Shown: piece after piece, positions 1 through 12,400 of the stretch | Numbering within the stretch: position 1 is the first letter of the stretch | Layout: each line of letters opens with the position of its first letter | Source of the DNA: Trichobilharzia szidati | Taxonomy: Eukaryota > Platyhelminthes > Trematoda > Strigeidida > Schistosomatidae | Assembly: GCA_944472155.2 (NCBI GenBank) | Contig: OX235273.1 | Location: forward strand, 8,467,204 to 8,531,203 | Length of the DNA: 64,000 nucleotides | Direction of reading: 5' to 3' | Position numbers and translations under genes: made by a program | The notes under the pieces: model-generated | The model's input: only the letters and a program-made list of their open reading frames with translations | Databases searched by the model: none | What the model was told of the DNA's origin: nothing

Positions 1-1112
1 CACGTTACTGCAGAGCATGGTTATTTCTTGAGATGAGGTTGAGTGAAGGATATGCGTTAGCAGCGAGCAGCAGTCACTGCGAATGCTGAAAATCTCAATG
101 AAGTCATCCTATTGTGGCACATGGGAAGCATCGATTCAGTCACAAGTGGACATCAGCGGCTGTCAAATAAGGAAGGATGCCACTCGCTGGTTATCCTGGA
201 ATCAGTATAGAGATGTGAAACAACGAAGAAGATCCTAACGTTGAGTGGTTCTATATGATGCAGTGCCTTGTCACACTCGTCAAGAAAAGAATGCATAGTG
301 GCGACGTAATCACTTACTTAAGATACGTTCGTAAGTGAGTGGAAGTATATGTCGATCTAGCCAAGTTTACTTCTTCTTTCTGCACAAGGGCTTTGTAGGA
401 TGCAAATCAGAATACTTGATAGATTTTCGAGAATACTATATGTATTTCACCATTGGAGATGTAAGGCGGTGATATGTGCTTAGCTAGCTGCCTTGCATTC
501 ACCTGCGAACGATCTTAACACTACAAAGTGTCAATTGACTTGTAAGCTTGTTTGTATACCTTCATCTCAAGCAAAAGACTTAAACATAAATGCTTAGCAG
601 ACATTCTTGAGTGATTCAATGGTGTAGACTGACAATTCTGTGGGATTATTCACCGCTACGCTTTCATCAATATTTACCTTCACTTGACAGACGAGACGAG
701 CGAGAAATGAGAAGCAGGAGTGGACTATGGGTGTGATCCATCCAGAAATTACTGTGAATTCTTTTCACATCTGTCCTCTGTCATTCTTGCTTTTACGTTG
801 AAATTTATTCTACCTAAAACTAGTAAAGAGTATCAGTTGTGTTTGCTTATTCTGAATGATGACATCGCTGGCTACCTAAATTCCGCTCACCTAATGTATT
901 CTTGCTATATGTGGTGTACATTAATTAATTTTGTTATCATTTCGTTTAACTGTAATTGACTGTGTTATTATTATTATTGTTGTCGCTTGTTACCCCTCTT
1001 GTTGTGAATTATTTTTACTGTGCTGGTGTTTCTCTGATTGTTTTATTCCTTGTTTACCTGGTTTTGAGTGGAGCAACACACAAGATCGCTTGTCTCTTAA
1101 CTATAATATAAT
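1..1112. other. No gene or repeat recognised
   Basis: Only short open frames of up to 79 codons occur here. None shows a domain, a signal peptide, or exon borders in a consistent phase. The composition is AT-rich non-coding. The stretch could hold introns or decayed repeats that I cannot identify by eye. Confidence 0.4.
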
Positions 1113-1195
1113 ATAACAATCCCCTTCTCAGACGGGAGACTAGCAACCCAATCCTGTAAACAAATTTGCTACATAAACTTCAGCACGATGAATCG
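1113..1195 (+). repeat. 3' fragment of tRNA-derived SINE (SINE-B)
   Basis: The stretch shares its middle part with the full SINE-B copies near 19.5, 37.5 and 38.1 kb: 'actagcaacccaatcctgta', then a 'gctac...aaacttca' block. The tRNA-like head is missing, so this is a 5'-truncated relic. It abuts an RTE element on its right. Confidence 0.6.
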
Positions 1196-2590
1196 CTTCG
1201 CGCCAAAAGTAAGTTTTTGTTGGGACATGAAATGTCTACACCATGTCCGCACTGGCGCTCAATTATGCTTCTGTCCATCTCATGCAAAATACTAAGCCGC
1301 ATCATCTTGGAGAGAATCAAACATGTTCTGTATGAAAAACGTTGACCGGAACAGGCTTGATTCAGGAGAAACATGTCATGCATTGATCAGATCGCCACAT
1401 TACGGATCATCATTGAACAAAGCTTGGAATAGCAGTCACCTCTCTATCTCAACTTCATCGACTTTGAAAAGGCCTTCGATAGTGCAGCGTCGATCGAGAG
1501 GTGATTTGGAAACTACTTCGCTACTACGGGGTGCCACCGACAATTATACATCTCATCCAACAGCTGTATGACAATGCTGCATGCCAAGTAATCCACAAAA
1601 CTTACGGAAACTAACGGAATCCTTCGAAGTGAGGACAGGAGTAAGACAAGACTGCCTTATATCGTCAATGATTTTCCTGATTACAGTAGACTGGATAATG
1701 CGACAAACAGTGGGCAATGAGGAAACAGACATGAAATGGACTCACACAAAAAACTTGGAGGATCTGGACTTCGTCGATGATATATGTCTGATTTCTCACA
1801 AACTGGAAGATATGCAAGCGAAAAGCAAGAAGTGGGCAGAAGAAGCATCAAAGATAGGACTCCAGGTGCACATAGAGAAAATAGATTGATGTATATCATT
1901 GGCCAACAAAAACAGAAACAACAACAGACAACAATCAGCATAAATGGGAGGAACCTGAAAGAAACAACCTCTTTTCCCTACCTGGGAAGCATCATTTCAA
2001 CAGGCGGACAGAACTGATGAGGATATCAAAGCAAAAATCGGAAAGGCAAAACAAGCTTTGACTACTCTCAAGTCTGTATGGAGGTCAGCAGCACTCAGCA
2101 TCAAAAATAACATCCAGATTTTCAACTCAAATATGAAGTCAGTGCTTCTCACTATATGGATCAGAGACTTGCACTGCGCGTCATTAGGAGCATCTGAAAC
2201 AAACTACAGAACTTCATTAACAGTTGTCTTCGGTCAATACTCAAGATCAGATGGCCGGCCAGAAAATATCAGCAACAGGGATCTCTGTGAGCGAACCAAC
2301 CAGGAACCGATTTTGAAAAATTAATAGGCAGGGAGAAATGGAGATGGATTGGCTACACTTTGAGGAAGCCATCACGCGACATCAATAGACTAGCCATTCC
2401 TTGAGTGGAACCCGAAATGAAAATGGCGAGTTGGCCGTGAGTGCAAGGGTGACTTGGAGGAGGTCATGTGAAGCGGAGATAAAAACGTGTGGACAGACTT
2501 GGAGCCAGGTAAAAACTCTAGCAGAGAACCGAACGCAATGGAGACGCACGGCTGAATTAAAGGAAACAATAATAATGATAACACGATGAG
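1196..2590 (+). mobile_element. RTE-type non-LTR retrotransposon, reverse transcriptase fragment (pseudogene)
   Basis: Conceptual translation across several frame breaks gives the order of a non-LTR reverse transcriptase. Motif A reads IDFEKAFDS near 1,450-1,480. Motif B reads GVRQDCLISSMIFLI near 1,640-1,685. Motif C reads FVDD near 1,770, where RTE enzymes usually have FADD. The C-terminal part follows (YLGSIISTGG, then NISNRDLCERTNQEPI). The 3' end is the short tail typical of the other copies here, 'aattaaaggaaacaataata'. The 5' end with the endonuclease domain is absent. Stops and frameshifts make it a dead copy. It belongs to the same family as the copies at 22.1, 23.8, 41.8 and 61.2 kb and is SR2-like by family knowledge; the exact subfamily is not established. 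Confidence 0.85.
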
Positions 2591-2759
2591 ATAGTTTAAA
2601 TATTCCCAATTGTGATATATGTAGAATGCGATTTGAGCAATCAAATACTCGGTTTTTTCTAGGTAGATTCTTATTAGGCATTACAATTACTTAATGACAA
2701 CTAACTGAACTTAGATTCACTAAATACGCCATGGATGAAAGCACCTGAACATACCAGAA

Positions 2760-2965
2760 TATGATTGTTGTGTCTTTCTACAATAGTATTAACGAGTTTA
2801 TTCAGCATCACCCACTCCTCCTATTGACGGCGTTTTGTGCCTTACGAAGTATAACCAAGTCGTTCTTAATTACCCCAGGAAAGAATAAATGAAATGGTCA
2901 AGAATTAAAGGCAGAATACAAAAAGGCGACCATAGAGACATAATGATATCAGATCGTTTTATCTT
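2760..2965 (-). mobile_element. CR1-like retrotransposon relic, C-terminal part of reverse transcriptase
   Basis: Read on the minus strand with frame breaks, this encodes a LLKND.VILR..LNAVNR-like string that also occurs in the CR1-like copies at 4.8 kb (minus), 50.5 kb and 53.3 kb (plus). It is short and degenerate, and there is no 3' tail. Confidence 0.5.
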
Positions 2966-3069
2966 CCTTGCATAGAACGTGAAATGAAATATCTTCCTGG
3001 AAACTGATATGATGGGTGTAAAACACGAAAGATCAGCAGAATTGCACAGTTCAAAGTATTTGACCCTCG

Positions 3070-3365
3070 ATTTGGTTTTAACTGTGCGAACTCACCAGTT
3101 CATGTACATATCGCTGGCGCCGAAACGTGAAAGTAACCACATTCGAGGCATTAGGCTTGAAACCATCTGACGGGGACCACTGAATAATACTGCCATCATG
3201 GTTTCTCGTCATCAGGATATCAAAAATTGGTGAAGCATTGTCTTTATCTGGTTCGTGTATGAACTCAATTTCAAGGTGACTCAAACTGAGAACTTTGAGA
3301 TTGACGTCGGTATCGATTTGGTTTTTATGGAGGATAAAATAATCATCAATATATATCCACTGCTA
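3070..3365 (-). mobile_element. Penelope-like element relic: RT motif YIDD and connector
   Basis: On the minus strand an open stretch begins with YIDDYFIL, a YVDD-type reverse transcriptase motif C. It continues to IFDILMTRNHDGSI, which corresponds to the PFLD.L..R..DGSI block conserved in the PLEs at 17.3, 34.3 and 47.5 kb. Both ends are truncated. It lies just left of a CR1-like relic. Confidence 0.65.
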
Positions 3366-4827
3366 ACTTTATAGTCACTTGGTACTAAAATTTTATTGTG
3401 TAACTGTAAAGCCTGATAAGAAATTACCCACGAAAACACGTATTTCGTTGCCTAACTCGTCTTCAAAAACAATCGGATAAAACACATCAAGTTAGTGTCA
3501 TCTGCCTTACAACTGAGTTCATTTGGAATCTTACCATTGAATGTAAATCAAATTACCGCATAAAACTACAGAATACAGAATAATTGAGATGAGCAGCGGT
3601 ATGCCACCCACATCAACAATTTGTACTTGCCAGCCAGTCAGATAGAAGAGTTATGAACATAACAGGATGGTCGTTTCACTGGTTTCAGTTTGAGCTAATC
3701 AGCGTTCCACGCTCACAGAGTCAGATCCGATCATAAAACCTTTTCGTGCAATTTTTTCGTATTTTGTCCCTTCTCTGTTTCCTGAAATTGGTAATGGGCG
3801 TATAAATGTTTGAAGAAGTTTTCATTTTGGACATATTTCTGTACATTTCAACACTGTCTTTACCTCAATAGGTAGTAATGATAATAATAAGAAGAAGAGT
3901 AAGAATAGTGAACCAGCTTTAATCAGTCATTGTAACTTTTCTGTAAAATTTCGATTCCACTTCATTCACACCATACAAAATGTGTTCAATTTTCAATTGT
4001 TGAAAACCAATGTTTATCATTGGTGGCACATTCACACAGAATTGAAAACAATGATAAATTTAAGCATTAAATGCTGATGCATGAACGCTGTTCATGGACA
4101 AATCAATAATATCAGCAGAGTATCATCTCTGGTGAATATATTTTTCACTGCATGTTCCAATAACCAACAGTTCTATCTGTCATGTTTTCACGATACAGTG
4201 TAACATTGCGTGTTATTATTCTACTGAGTGTTATTTGTATCTCTATTGCATGTTAGGGATTCTGTAATTACACGTATTCATTAAAGTTATTATCAGTGTT
4301 TCCTCTTTGACTTCTATGTGGAGCATAAATGGACAAATCAACATTGTTCTCAGTGTTTCTGACATCGTTGTTAGGTAGACTCGTCAACCGCTCACACACT
4401 TTTGTTTCCTGTACACATGTTCTCATTTGTCTATGTCATATATTGTTGGATGTCCTACTCGTTGGTTCACATGCGAGAGTCTGATATGTGTTAATAATAA
4501 TCATCGTAATAGTTTTAATCTTAAAAGTACTTTTGGCAAAAAAATAGAACTTTCGGCATGGAGCACATCACTGGATCTAATTTTCCCACTATAACTGTAA
4601 TAATAAATAAAATAAGCCATTCACATTGACACTATTGCTCAATATGAACATGAATATAACGTTGGTCCAGGTGTGAATATTAACAACAGCATGATAATGA
4701 ACGGAAAACGAGAAAGGGGGCTGTTTACTTAGTGTTACTCAGTAAGTTTGTAGTGTTACGCCTTACACACTTTTCACATCATAATGTAATGTATGCGAAA
4801 TAGGGAATTGCAGAGATTTCATAATTA
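3366..4827. other. AT-rich stretch without recognised gene
   Basis: No coding signal or repeat family could be recognised on either strand, apart from short simple-sequence runs such as (aat)n near 3,880. Confidence 0.4.
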
Positions 4828-5170
4828 GTCATCCAAGCATGCAGTCTTCCATATTTGCTCCTAGTCCTATCTGATGAGATGAGAATATGTAGAGTTGTGC
4901 ATGGACGGAGACAGAGAGCTCAGCGTCTGACAGGTCAATATTTACTGATTTCTTGCATGACTCCATGTGTCTATCCACAAGAGTATTAACAGGATAGTAT
5001 AGTGACACTCCAACCGTCCTATTGACAGCGTTCAGCGCTCTTCGAAGTGTGACAAAGTCATTCTTGAGTAGCTCGAGCAAGATTACAGGGTAGGAATGAA
5101 GAAGGACAAGTAGAATACAAGAATTGAGGAATTTAGAGAGTAGACACTGAGTGGTACCAGATTGTGTCAA
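4828..5170 (-). mobile_element. CR1-like retrotransposon relic, C-terminal part
   Basis: A 113-codon minus-strand frame holds LLSKFLNSCILLVLLHSYPV, then LLKNDFVTLRRALNAVNR and LVDRHMESC. The intact-looking CR1-like copy ending at 53.6 kb has the same series (LLLQFINSCTLPILLYCS, LLKKDYVILRRTLKTVSR, VTDRHLMSC). It therefore comes from the region downstream of the RT fingers and palm. The copy is truncated on both sides. Confidence 0.75.
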
Positions 5171-6149
5171 CTACTCTACGTATAAAATTTTACGAAATAT
5201 CTTTCAAGAAACTAACATGATCTGTGAAGATAAGGAAAGATCAGAGGAAATAGTCACCCCAGGTTATTTGACATTCGACTTAATTTCATCTTCCGTACTT
5301 GAGTGCAATGATAGCAGAATCGCTGGCGCAGTCGGATATCTTCATCACCTTTGGTTATGCGGTATGAGAAGTGATTCCTTCTCAAAATTCAGATCATCTA
5401 GTGATATTTGTGAATGTAGTGTATGCGCATCTTCACAATTTTAAAGTTGTTCTGCATGGTACACCATTCTTAGCTGATGAAACTGACAGGATTCTTCTCT
5501 GTGTTACACATTCTAACAGCTATCAACAAATATCAACTCTCTTTGATCAAAGCAACCGAATTCCCTAAAGAATCAGATTTTATTTGACACAAATTGATGA
5601 TAATTGGAGATTCTGAAGAGAATTGATTGAAAGGAATATTCTTCATTGAGACGGACCTTAAACTGATCACATAGGATGGTTTTAAAATGTTAAATTTTAT
5701 AATGTTACCGAGTGCCTTGATTGCGTTTATGGCCGGGAGCAAGTTCCTAAGTTTTAGCTAAATTCTTTGTGTGAATCGACAATATGTTTCAGATTGATAA
5801 AAGGTGATGACATTTCATGAGAAGTGGCTGAATGGTCTACGAGTTGTCTGGGTAACTGTAAGCTTTCGAGTGCGAATCTCAGTCGATGAGTAACGCTGAA
5901 CAGTGAGAAACAGGCTGAGGGACCAGCTGTCCAGTATCTATCGGATGTCAACTGGTGATCAATCCTGTTAATGAGAAGTGATTGTGTTTGCCATGATTGT
6001 ATTTGCAGAAACAATATGTATGAGTGAGAGATGTCTGCAGAGGCGATGCCATATGAACTCATCAGAACATCATAACTGAAGTCGAACAAAGCGAGAACAA
6101 CAAATGTACCAGAAGAACAATATGAGCTCACCTTCGACAACTATAATAA
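5171..6149. other. No gene recognised
   Basis: Several frames of 65-128 codons are present but none has a recognisable domain or consistent splice sites. The stretch separates transposon relics from the 3' end of the micro-exon gene. Confidence 0.35.
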
Positions 6150-6265
6150 TAGCAATAATTTATTAAGCCTGTGTGCAGCAGTTGATGAGAAGCCAACGAA
6201 ATAAGCAATGATGGTACCACATCAAAATTATCCACCTGAGCTACAAATCTTCTCTATCATATCCA
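6150..6265 (+). repeat. PLE terminal relics with hammerhead-like core
   Basis: The stretch 'gatgagaagccaacgaaata' and its flanks recur on the minus strand near 23.17-23.22 kb, where the start reads CTGATGA; here it is GTTGATGA. CTGATGA followed by GAAA is the order of hammerhead core elements, but stem II is very short. The part near 6,212-6,262 matches the outer end of the K-type PLE at 40.99-41.04 kb. Both pieces are relics beyond the 3' end of the micro-exon gene. Confidence 0.45.
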
Positions 6266-6292
6266 AATGATGGTACCATCGTGGATTATAAA

Positions 6293-6496
6293 ACTGTCAC
6301 ACACCCACACATTTATTTCTAATAAAATTCAGTTACAAAAGCAGAGAGAGAAGTATTTTCGCCAACATTTCTGTCGAAGAGAGAGTTACTAGTTAAGAGT
6401 TAAATAATAATCGCGAATACATGCCTCATGGGACTTCAATATATAGTTAATATGTTCCAGCATTGTGCTCATCCATTGCTGGCAGACGATGTTTAT
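6293..6496 (-). CDS. MEG terminal exon: stop codon and 3' untranslated region
   Basis: A strong acceptor, TTGTCATTTTTCAG, is followed by ATAA. Joined to the two bases left by the preceding exon this gives AAA TAA, so the protein ends in K and stops at 6,493-6,495. About 200 nt of untranslated sequence follow. Confidence 0.6.
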
Positions 6497-9400
6497 CTGA
6501 AAAATGACAAGAATCACACACCAGTTGGATCAATTGACACACATATGTTCGTCCAATTTTATGAACAAATCAGTACCAGAATCAACATCAACCGAATAAC
6601 TAACTAACTAGTTGTCCGACTAAATAAATAAATGACTAATTTGACCATGGTATCTATGTCATTTGAACCTCAAGATGCTGTCAGGACGCTGAATGAAGAC
6701 ATGAAACTGTTGCTTAAATGATGTCACTTACATTCAGTGCAAAATTATACAATATTACTTCCCGTATACGGTGACTGTCTGACGCTGAAAATGTTCCCCT
6801 TATCGAAATGTGCAACAACTCAGTGGAGTATGAATTGACAGTTCCGAGTTTCATACCACTCCCTAAATACCACATTCGCATCGATACTTCAACTGACTCT
6901 CATCAGTAAGACAAAGGTTGTTCTTCGTCTGTGTGAGAGGTAATCTCACTCATCTGACCAATACAATGCTCACTTACCACAGTCCATCTACTCTCATGCC
7001 GCAGAGTATACAAGGATCTCGAAGAGAATGCCTTCCACACGGACAGCAGATTAGAGCAGGGCACATTGCAGCTTGACTTTACATCAAGGAGAGGAAGTGT
7101 TTCTGAAGCTCATTATTCCAGAATATTTGATACAATTTTCTCACACTGCCCACTGCCACGTGTCTCCGATCACGAATTAAAGCCACACCGTTGGGGGTTG
7201 ATGGATTGGGACAGATGACTGTGACACATGACTGCCACTTGATGCAACCACACAAATGTGCCATCCAGCAAACACTCAAGATCAACTTGAAGTTTAGACC
7301 TCATTCCATCAAGAATGTTGTCGAGCAATTGACAACTGAAATTGTCCATCATCGTTCAGACATATCCAAGTCATTCACTGCAACTTCATGCAGAATATTC
7401 CTCTCTGTTATCAGGTGCGGGATATGCGACGAACGTCATGAAATGTTCATGAATCATTTCTACGATGAATATATAAATGAATGAATAAATGCATTTCACT
7501 ATGAAGACAGATTAAACAGAAGGAACGTACTTTGCTGGTTTGTGAAACTCCGCATTCACTGAGTCTATTAAGACTTTCGCTCTTTCCCCTGGACAAAGTA
7601 CTAAAGGTTTGAAACCGTTATGATTTCAGATTGACTTACTTTGTAAATAATTAAGTCGTTCACGCTCCACCTCGACTACTTCCTTAGCAAGGTCAACTGA
7701 CAAGAAATGAAAATAATAATAATTTAGTGGTATGGAAGGCACTGAGACACAAAATTCACAGAATATTTGACGTTGAGACTGCAGAGGAAACATGTTGTTC
7801 CGTGTGATGGCGAGCTGAATCGCAATCTCATTTCCTTCAAATAACTGAAAAAAATTGATCTCCAAGTTTCAGTGTTTCATGAAAGCCATGAAATATAATC
7901 ATTTGGGGTAATTCATAGTCAAGTCAATTCCTCCGTTTAGTCTGGAATACTCAAAAGCACGTACATTACACACAACTGAAAAACATTTCTCTCAAATTTA
8001 CATGATATCACCACAAACTGCCAAAATTTCACGACTACACCTCGAAATCTATCCAAAACTCACTGCCTGGAGCTGACAAAACACATTCAATTACTGCACA
8101 ACATTTTCATGTCGATCAACGTATGCGCTCATCACAGGAAATAGATGAATTCAATTGGCAATTTCTTGCGCATTTCGTCACAACTTTACTACTTGATGTG
8201 GACACACCGTAGATGAATTAATTGTGAAAGTAACAGAAATATGCAAATTAATAAATATCGAACATTAAAATTTAGCATTAAGTAAAGAAGTATATCCAAA
8301 ATAATTTACTCATATTAGTGTTCAAAATGGCTACTTTCATCCGGTAATAAAGGTCTGATTCTGTAAGATTCAAACAGAGAATTGTCATTGAATTTGGCAG
8401 TGTAGTTGATGATGCGTATAAAACACGTCAGGATTTTCAATGACATCGGTCAGTTGATAACAAACGATTATACTGAACACTTTTCCTCGAGTCAGGAACA
8501 CTCGTCACGAATTCACATTGTCACAAATCAATTGCATTGATTGTCTATGGGACTAAGAGATATTACGAAATATCCAATGAAATCCAACGAATTATTCCCT
8601 AATCCCAGAGATTCAGTGTACCAATGGCCAATGCCTCTCCAACTGATATCAATGCGTGATGAAAATTGAAGCTAATCAAGTTTCTACGAAGTAACTCACG
8701 AGAATAATCTGACGCCCATCAGTGATTGGCTGTATACAGGACGAAGTGACGTGTAGTTCCAGTCATAGGTAGTGACCACTGGGATCTATGACGTCAAGTG
8801 TAGAGATTACTGCACGCGAATGACGGTGGTCAGTGATGTTGCTACTATCACGAATGGTTATACTTGTCACTGCATCAGGTTCGGTGATTGATTGATCTTA
8901 GCAAGAGAAAACACTTGATATCTGAACAGTTTTAGCCACATTAAATCTCGGCTAGCTCACAGGAGAATGAATGTTTCTGACTGGTTGACGATTTACCCAA
9001 GGCTAAACACGTCTCGCGCCGAGGTTATTTCATGTCGTCAAAGTGATGGAAATCCAGATTCGGTGAATAAACGATTCTATCTCCACGGCAGCCACTCTCT
9101 CGAAATGTCGATTCCAGTGCCGGCCACTTCCTGTCAATCTGAGTCACGTCACCGCAGACTTTCAATGATCAGACTCGAATCAAATCAAAATCCTGCAAGC
9201 CACTTCGTGGAGATGGCATACTGCACTCATCTAGTTATAAGACAATTCTGATAGTGATGAATGAACTGCCGCGAAATACATTTGAGGGGACATGCGATCT
9301 ACTGATGTGCTAATCGTAGTGTCTCGCAAACTGAAATATGTCCTTCATGATACCGGTAATGTCGTCGAGTATTAGCGATCCATTGAATTTATCATCGAGA

Positions 9401-12400
9401 GCAGTTCATAGCAGTCGAATGGTTACTAACTATGATAATCCTTCAGAATATTGTTTTCATACACACTCATTACATTCTACTTACTTTCTTCACTGAGGTA
9501 TGCTTCACCTGTTTCAAAAAGCTTCACATCGACAATCTCTGAAAAATTATACAGTGAATTGTGATCATTGAGTGTTAGAGGTCAAAAGAAGTTTACGAAG
9601 ATCAAAATATGCCTTTGAACAGAAAATAAATGGTCTATTCATTACTCGTCTCAACCCTTCACACTGTCTTCAAGATGTCCGAGGATTAGACTCTACACAC
9701 TCAACTTACAATGCAGTTCATCGAATTGTGGTTAGATGTTTGGGAGCAATCGGCAGGAAGCTGCGGACATAATTTGTCAATTCACCTCTTTGTGTGTGGT
9801 CGATCAAGTAACGGGCGGCTAGCAGTGCAAGTTGTCATTGAATAACACCGCCGTTTGACAAGTATTCTTCGTGATCACCGATTCTTTTTGCTATATCGTA
9901 TGTCCTTGTCATTCCAAATATCACCTTATATCGATCCCGTGCATCATGATGGCGATTCATCCAACCTATGGTGTGGACACATTTCAAATATTCACTGATG
10001 TTAAAATGCAGTCTGCAACAACCTGAGGACCAGACACATCATACCCGCTACTACCTAGTGACCAATTGAATTATCGTTTTGTGGTCTTCACTATTTTTGC
10101 ACTAGTAACACTGACTGACGCAAACTGATGATGCCTCGTTCTCTGCTTCGTTCATTGAAAGTAGCACTCTCAATCATATGTTGGCAAATTAGCAGATATA
10201 ATGTTATATATATGCAGCCAGCCTGATGAATCGCTTGTTTGGATGACACCTGAGATTAGTTAAACCCTGCTACTGTGCATCGTGAACTAGTCATCTGGTC
10301 TGTCAAAGGTTTAACTGGCTCAAACCAGAAGTAAATTGACATTTGCAGACATTCAATCACACTAACTGCAAAATAATGTCCACATGAACTACACGATTTG
10401 TTTGGTTGAGCAACTTCTGCATCATGTTATAACAGATTGTTTGCCACATAATGTACCATACCACATGAGAAATTAGATATGTATATGCGTATACACAAGT
10501 AGATTACTGCAACTGCAAACGTACCTTCCAGGTCACGAATTCGCTTCGCCCCAGCGACTAAATTCATTTTCTCTGATGTATCGTCTTCAGGGAGAGAAAA
10601 ATATCAGCGTTACTGATCAAATTATTGAATGACTGTCAAAGATTTGAAGTGTATTGATTTTGTAATACCAATCACTATCAAGGGGAGAAAGTTGAAGGGA
10701 GTCAATTCTTCCACTCATCTCAGCAGCATCATTTCCACTACAGATAGTCGTTATAGAGCAAAGCTGAACTGTGGTTGTCAAAACTAAATGACGATAACAT
10801 TGTCACAGATAAATCATCATCAATGTAATGACTAAATGTTATAAGCTGACAATCCATTCTCTTGCAAAATGAAAGAACACCGTGAATAGCCCTTCATTGT
10901 GCCTTGTCTAAGAGTGTGGTTTCTTCCATCCACATCAGTTCCATACCCCATTCAATTTGTCGTTTCAAATGGAAAATGTTGCAGATAGTGAAAATTGACC
11001 CTCGAACACTCACCCTCTTTCTTCAAACAATTTGTCGATGATCTAGGCAGGTAAGCATCTACAAGAAATTTAAGAGAATATACGAGATTTACTTGATGTG
11101 GTAGGAACTGTTCAATTTTAGTCGAGTTGCATTGTGTTCACATTCAAGATTAAATAATCACCGTCAGACATGTACTAGCCTGATATATTGGATTAAAATC
11201 TGGCAATGCATTGTACCTGCTGCATCGCACTAACACCCGTTTGGAATACGAATCAGACTGTTATCCAAGACAAAGGTGGCTTCTCATGTCGGAATCTACA
11301 TGGATTATGGTTCCCAGACGCCGAGTTGAAGAGTTTTCTGAAGGCACACTAATTAATGGCTCACTGATTGACTGACACAAAAGGGTTGACATTATTTATT
11401 AAGCCGTATGTGTGGGATAACCATGACATCGTATACAGTGAGTTTCATTCAACACTTGACTGTTCTATTAATTCATAGTAATGGGAAAGGAAAGGTGTCA
11501 ATTGCTTTACGCTCTCACCTTCAGCAGCATACAATCTCGCTCTGGCTTCCCATTTCTCTTTAATTTTCTTCACAAGCGCTTCACTTCCTACAAGAGATAG
11601 TAGGGGTAAATATCTATGCGTCAACAGGCGTTAGCTTAGTGTAATTCGAACTGGGAAACAGCTAATTACAGTCACTTGTTGTAAGGAGGCCTTTGTTTAT
11701 GTGCAACGTTTACACGCTGCAATGGATTCCTGCTCGTACAATTCGTCCTATTATAGACTGGTCAGCTGGATGTACCTGCCTTCTCGAGTGATTGATGGCG
11801 GCGAACTTAATGGAACGAACCATGTAGAGTGACTGTCCAATAGACATTTATTGATTAGAACCAACATACTTTAGCTGATTTCAAGATATCCTTACTACTC
11901 GCTCAATTCCATTATTCATCCAGCTTCCATGATACACTGAACAAATCAGATTTGTATGCACTATCAAGGATCTATCAAAAATGGTGTCTGACTACTTTCA
12001 CGAGACTCTAGACAGCAAATAATCCCGTACAATTTGTCTTCTCTTCTCTTGCAAACTGAATTCTATCAGTCCAGTTTGAAGTGTGGCCATCATGCTGGGT
12101 GGATGAACATCACGGTGAGGATTGCCACCGAGTATCTCACACTGACCACAAACAATGCAACTTCACATTTGAAATGCTCTTTATCCTTTGCATGCATAGA
12201 AACAATGAGTGTGCTCATACAATCAATATGAATAAGTAGCCAAGTATACGAGACAATCACCAGTGGATTCGGTATAATCGAATGAATGTATATTTCAAGT
12301 TCAGCGGTCAAACACTGATTGAACGCACTGTGTGCTAATCACATCCTTGTCAGTGTTGTCAGTATGTCACTCACATGTTTCATAATTGCATCAACATCGA

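Noticed and set aside
5754..6140. 128-codon minus-strand frame
   Set aside because: No signal peptide, domain or splice consistency with the MEG gene; it lies beyond its poly(A) signal.
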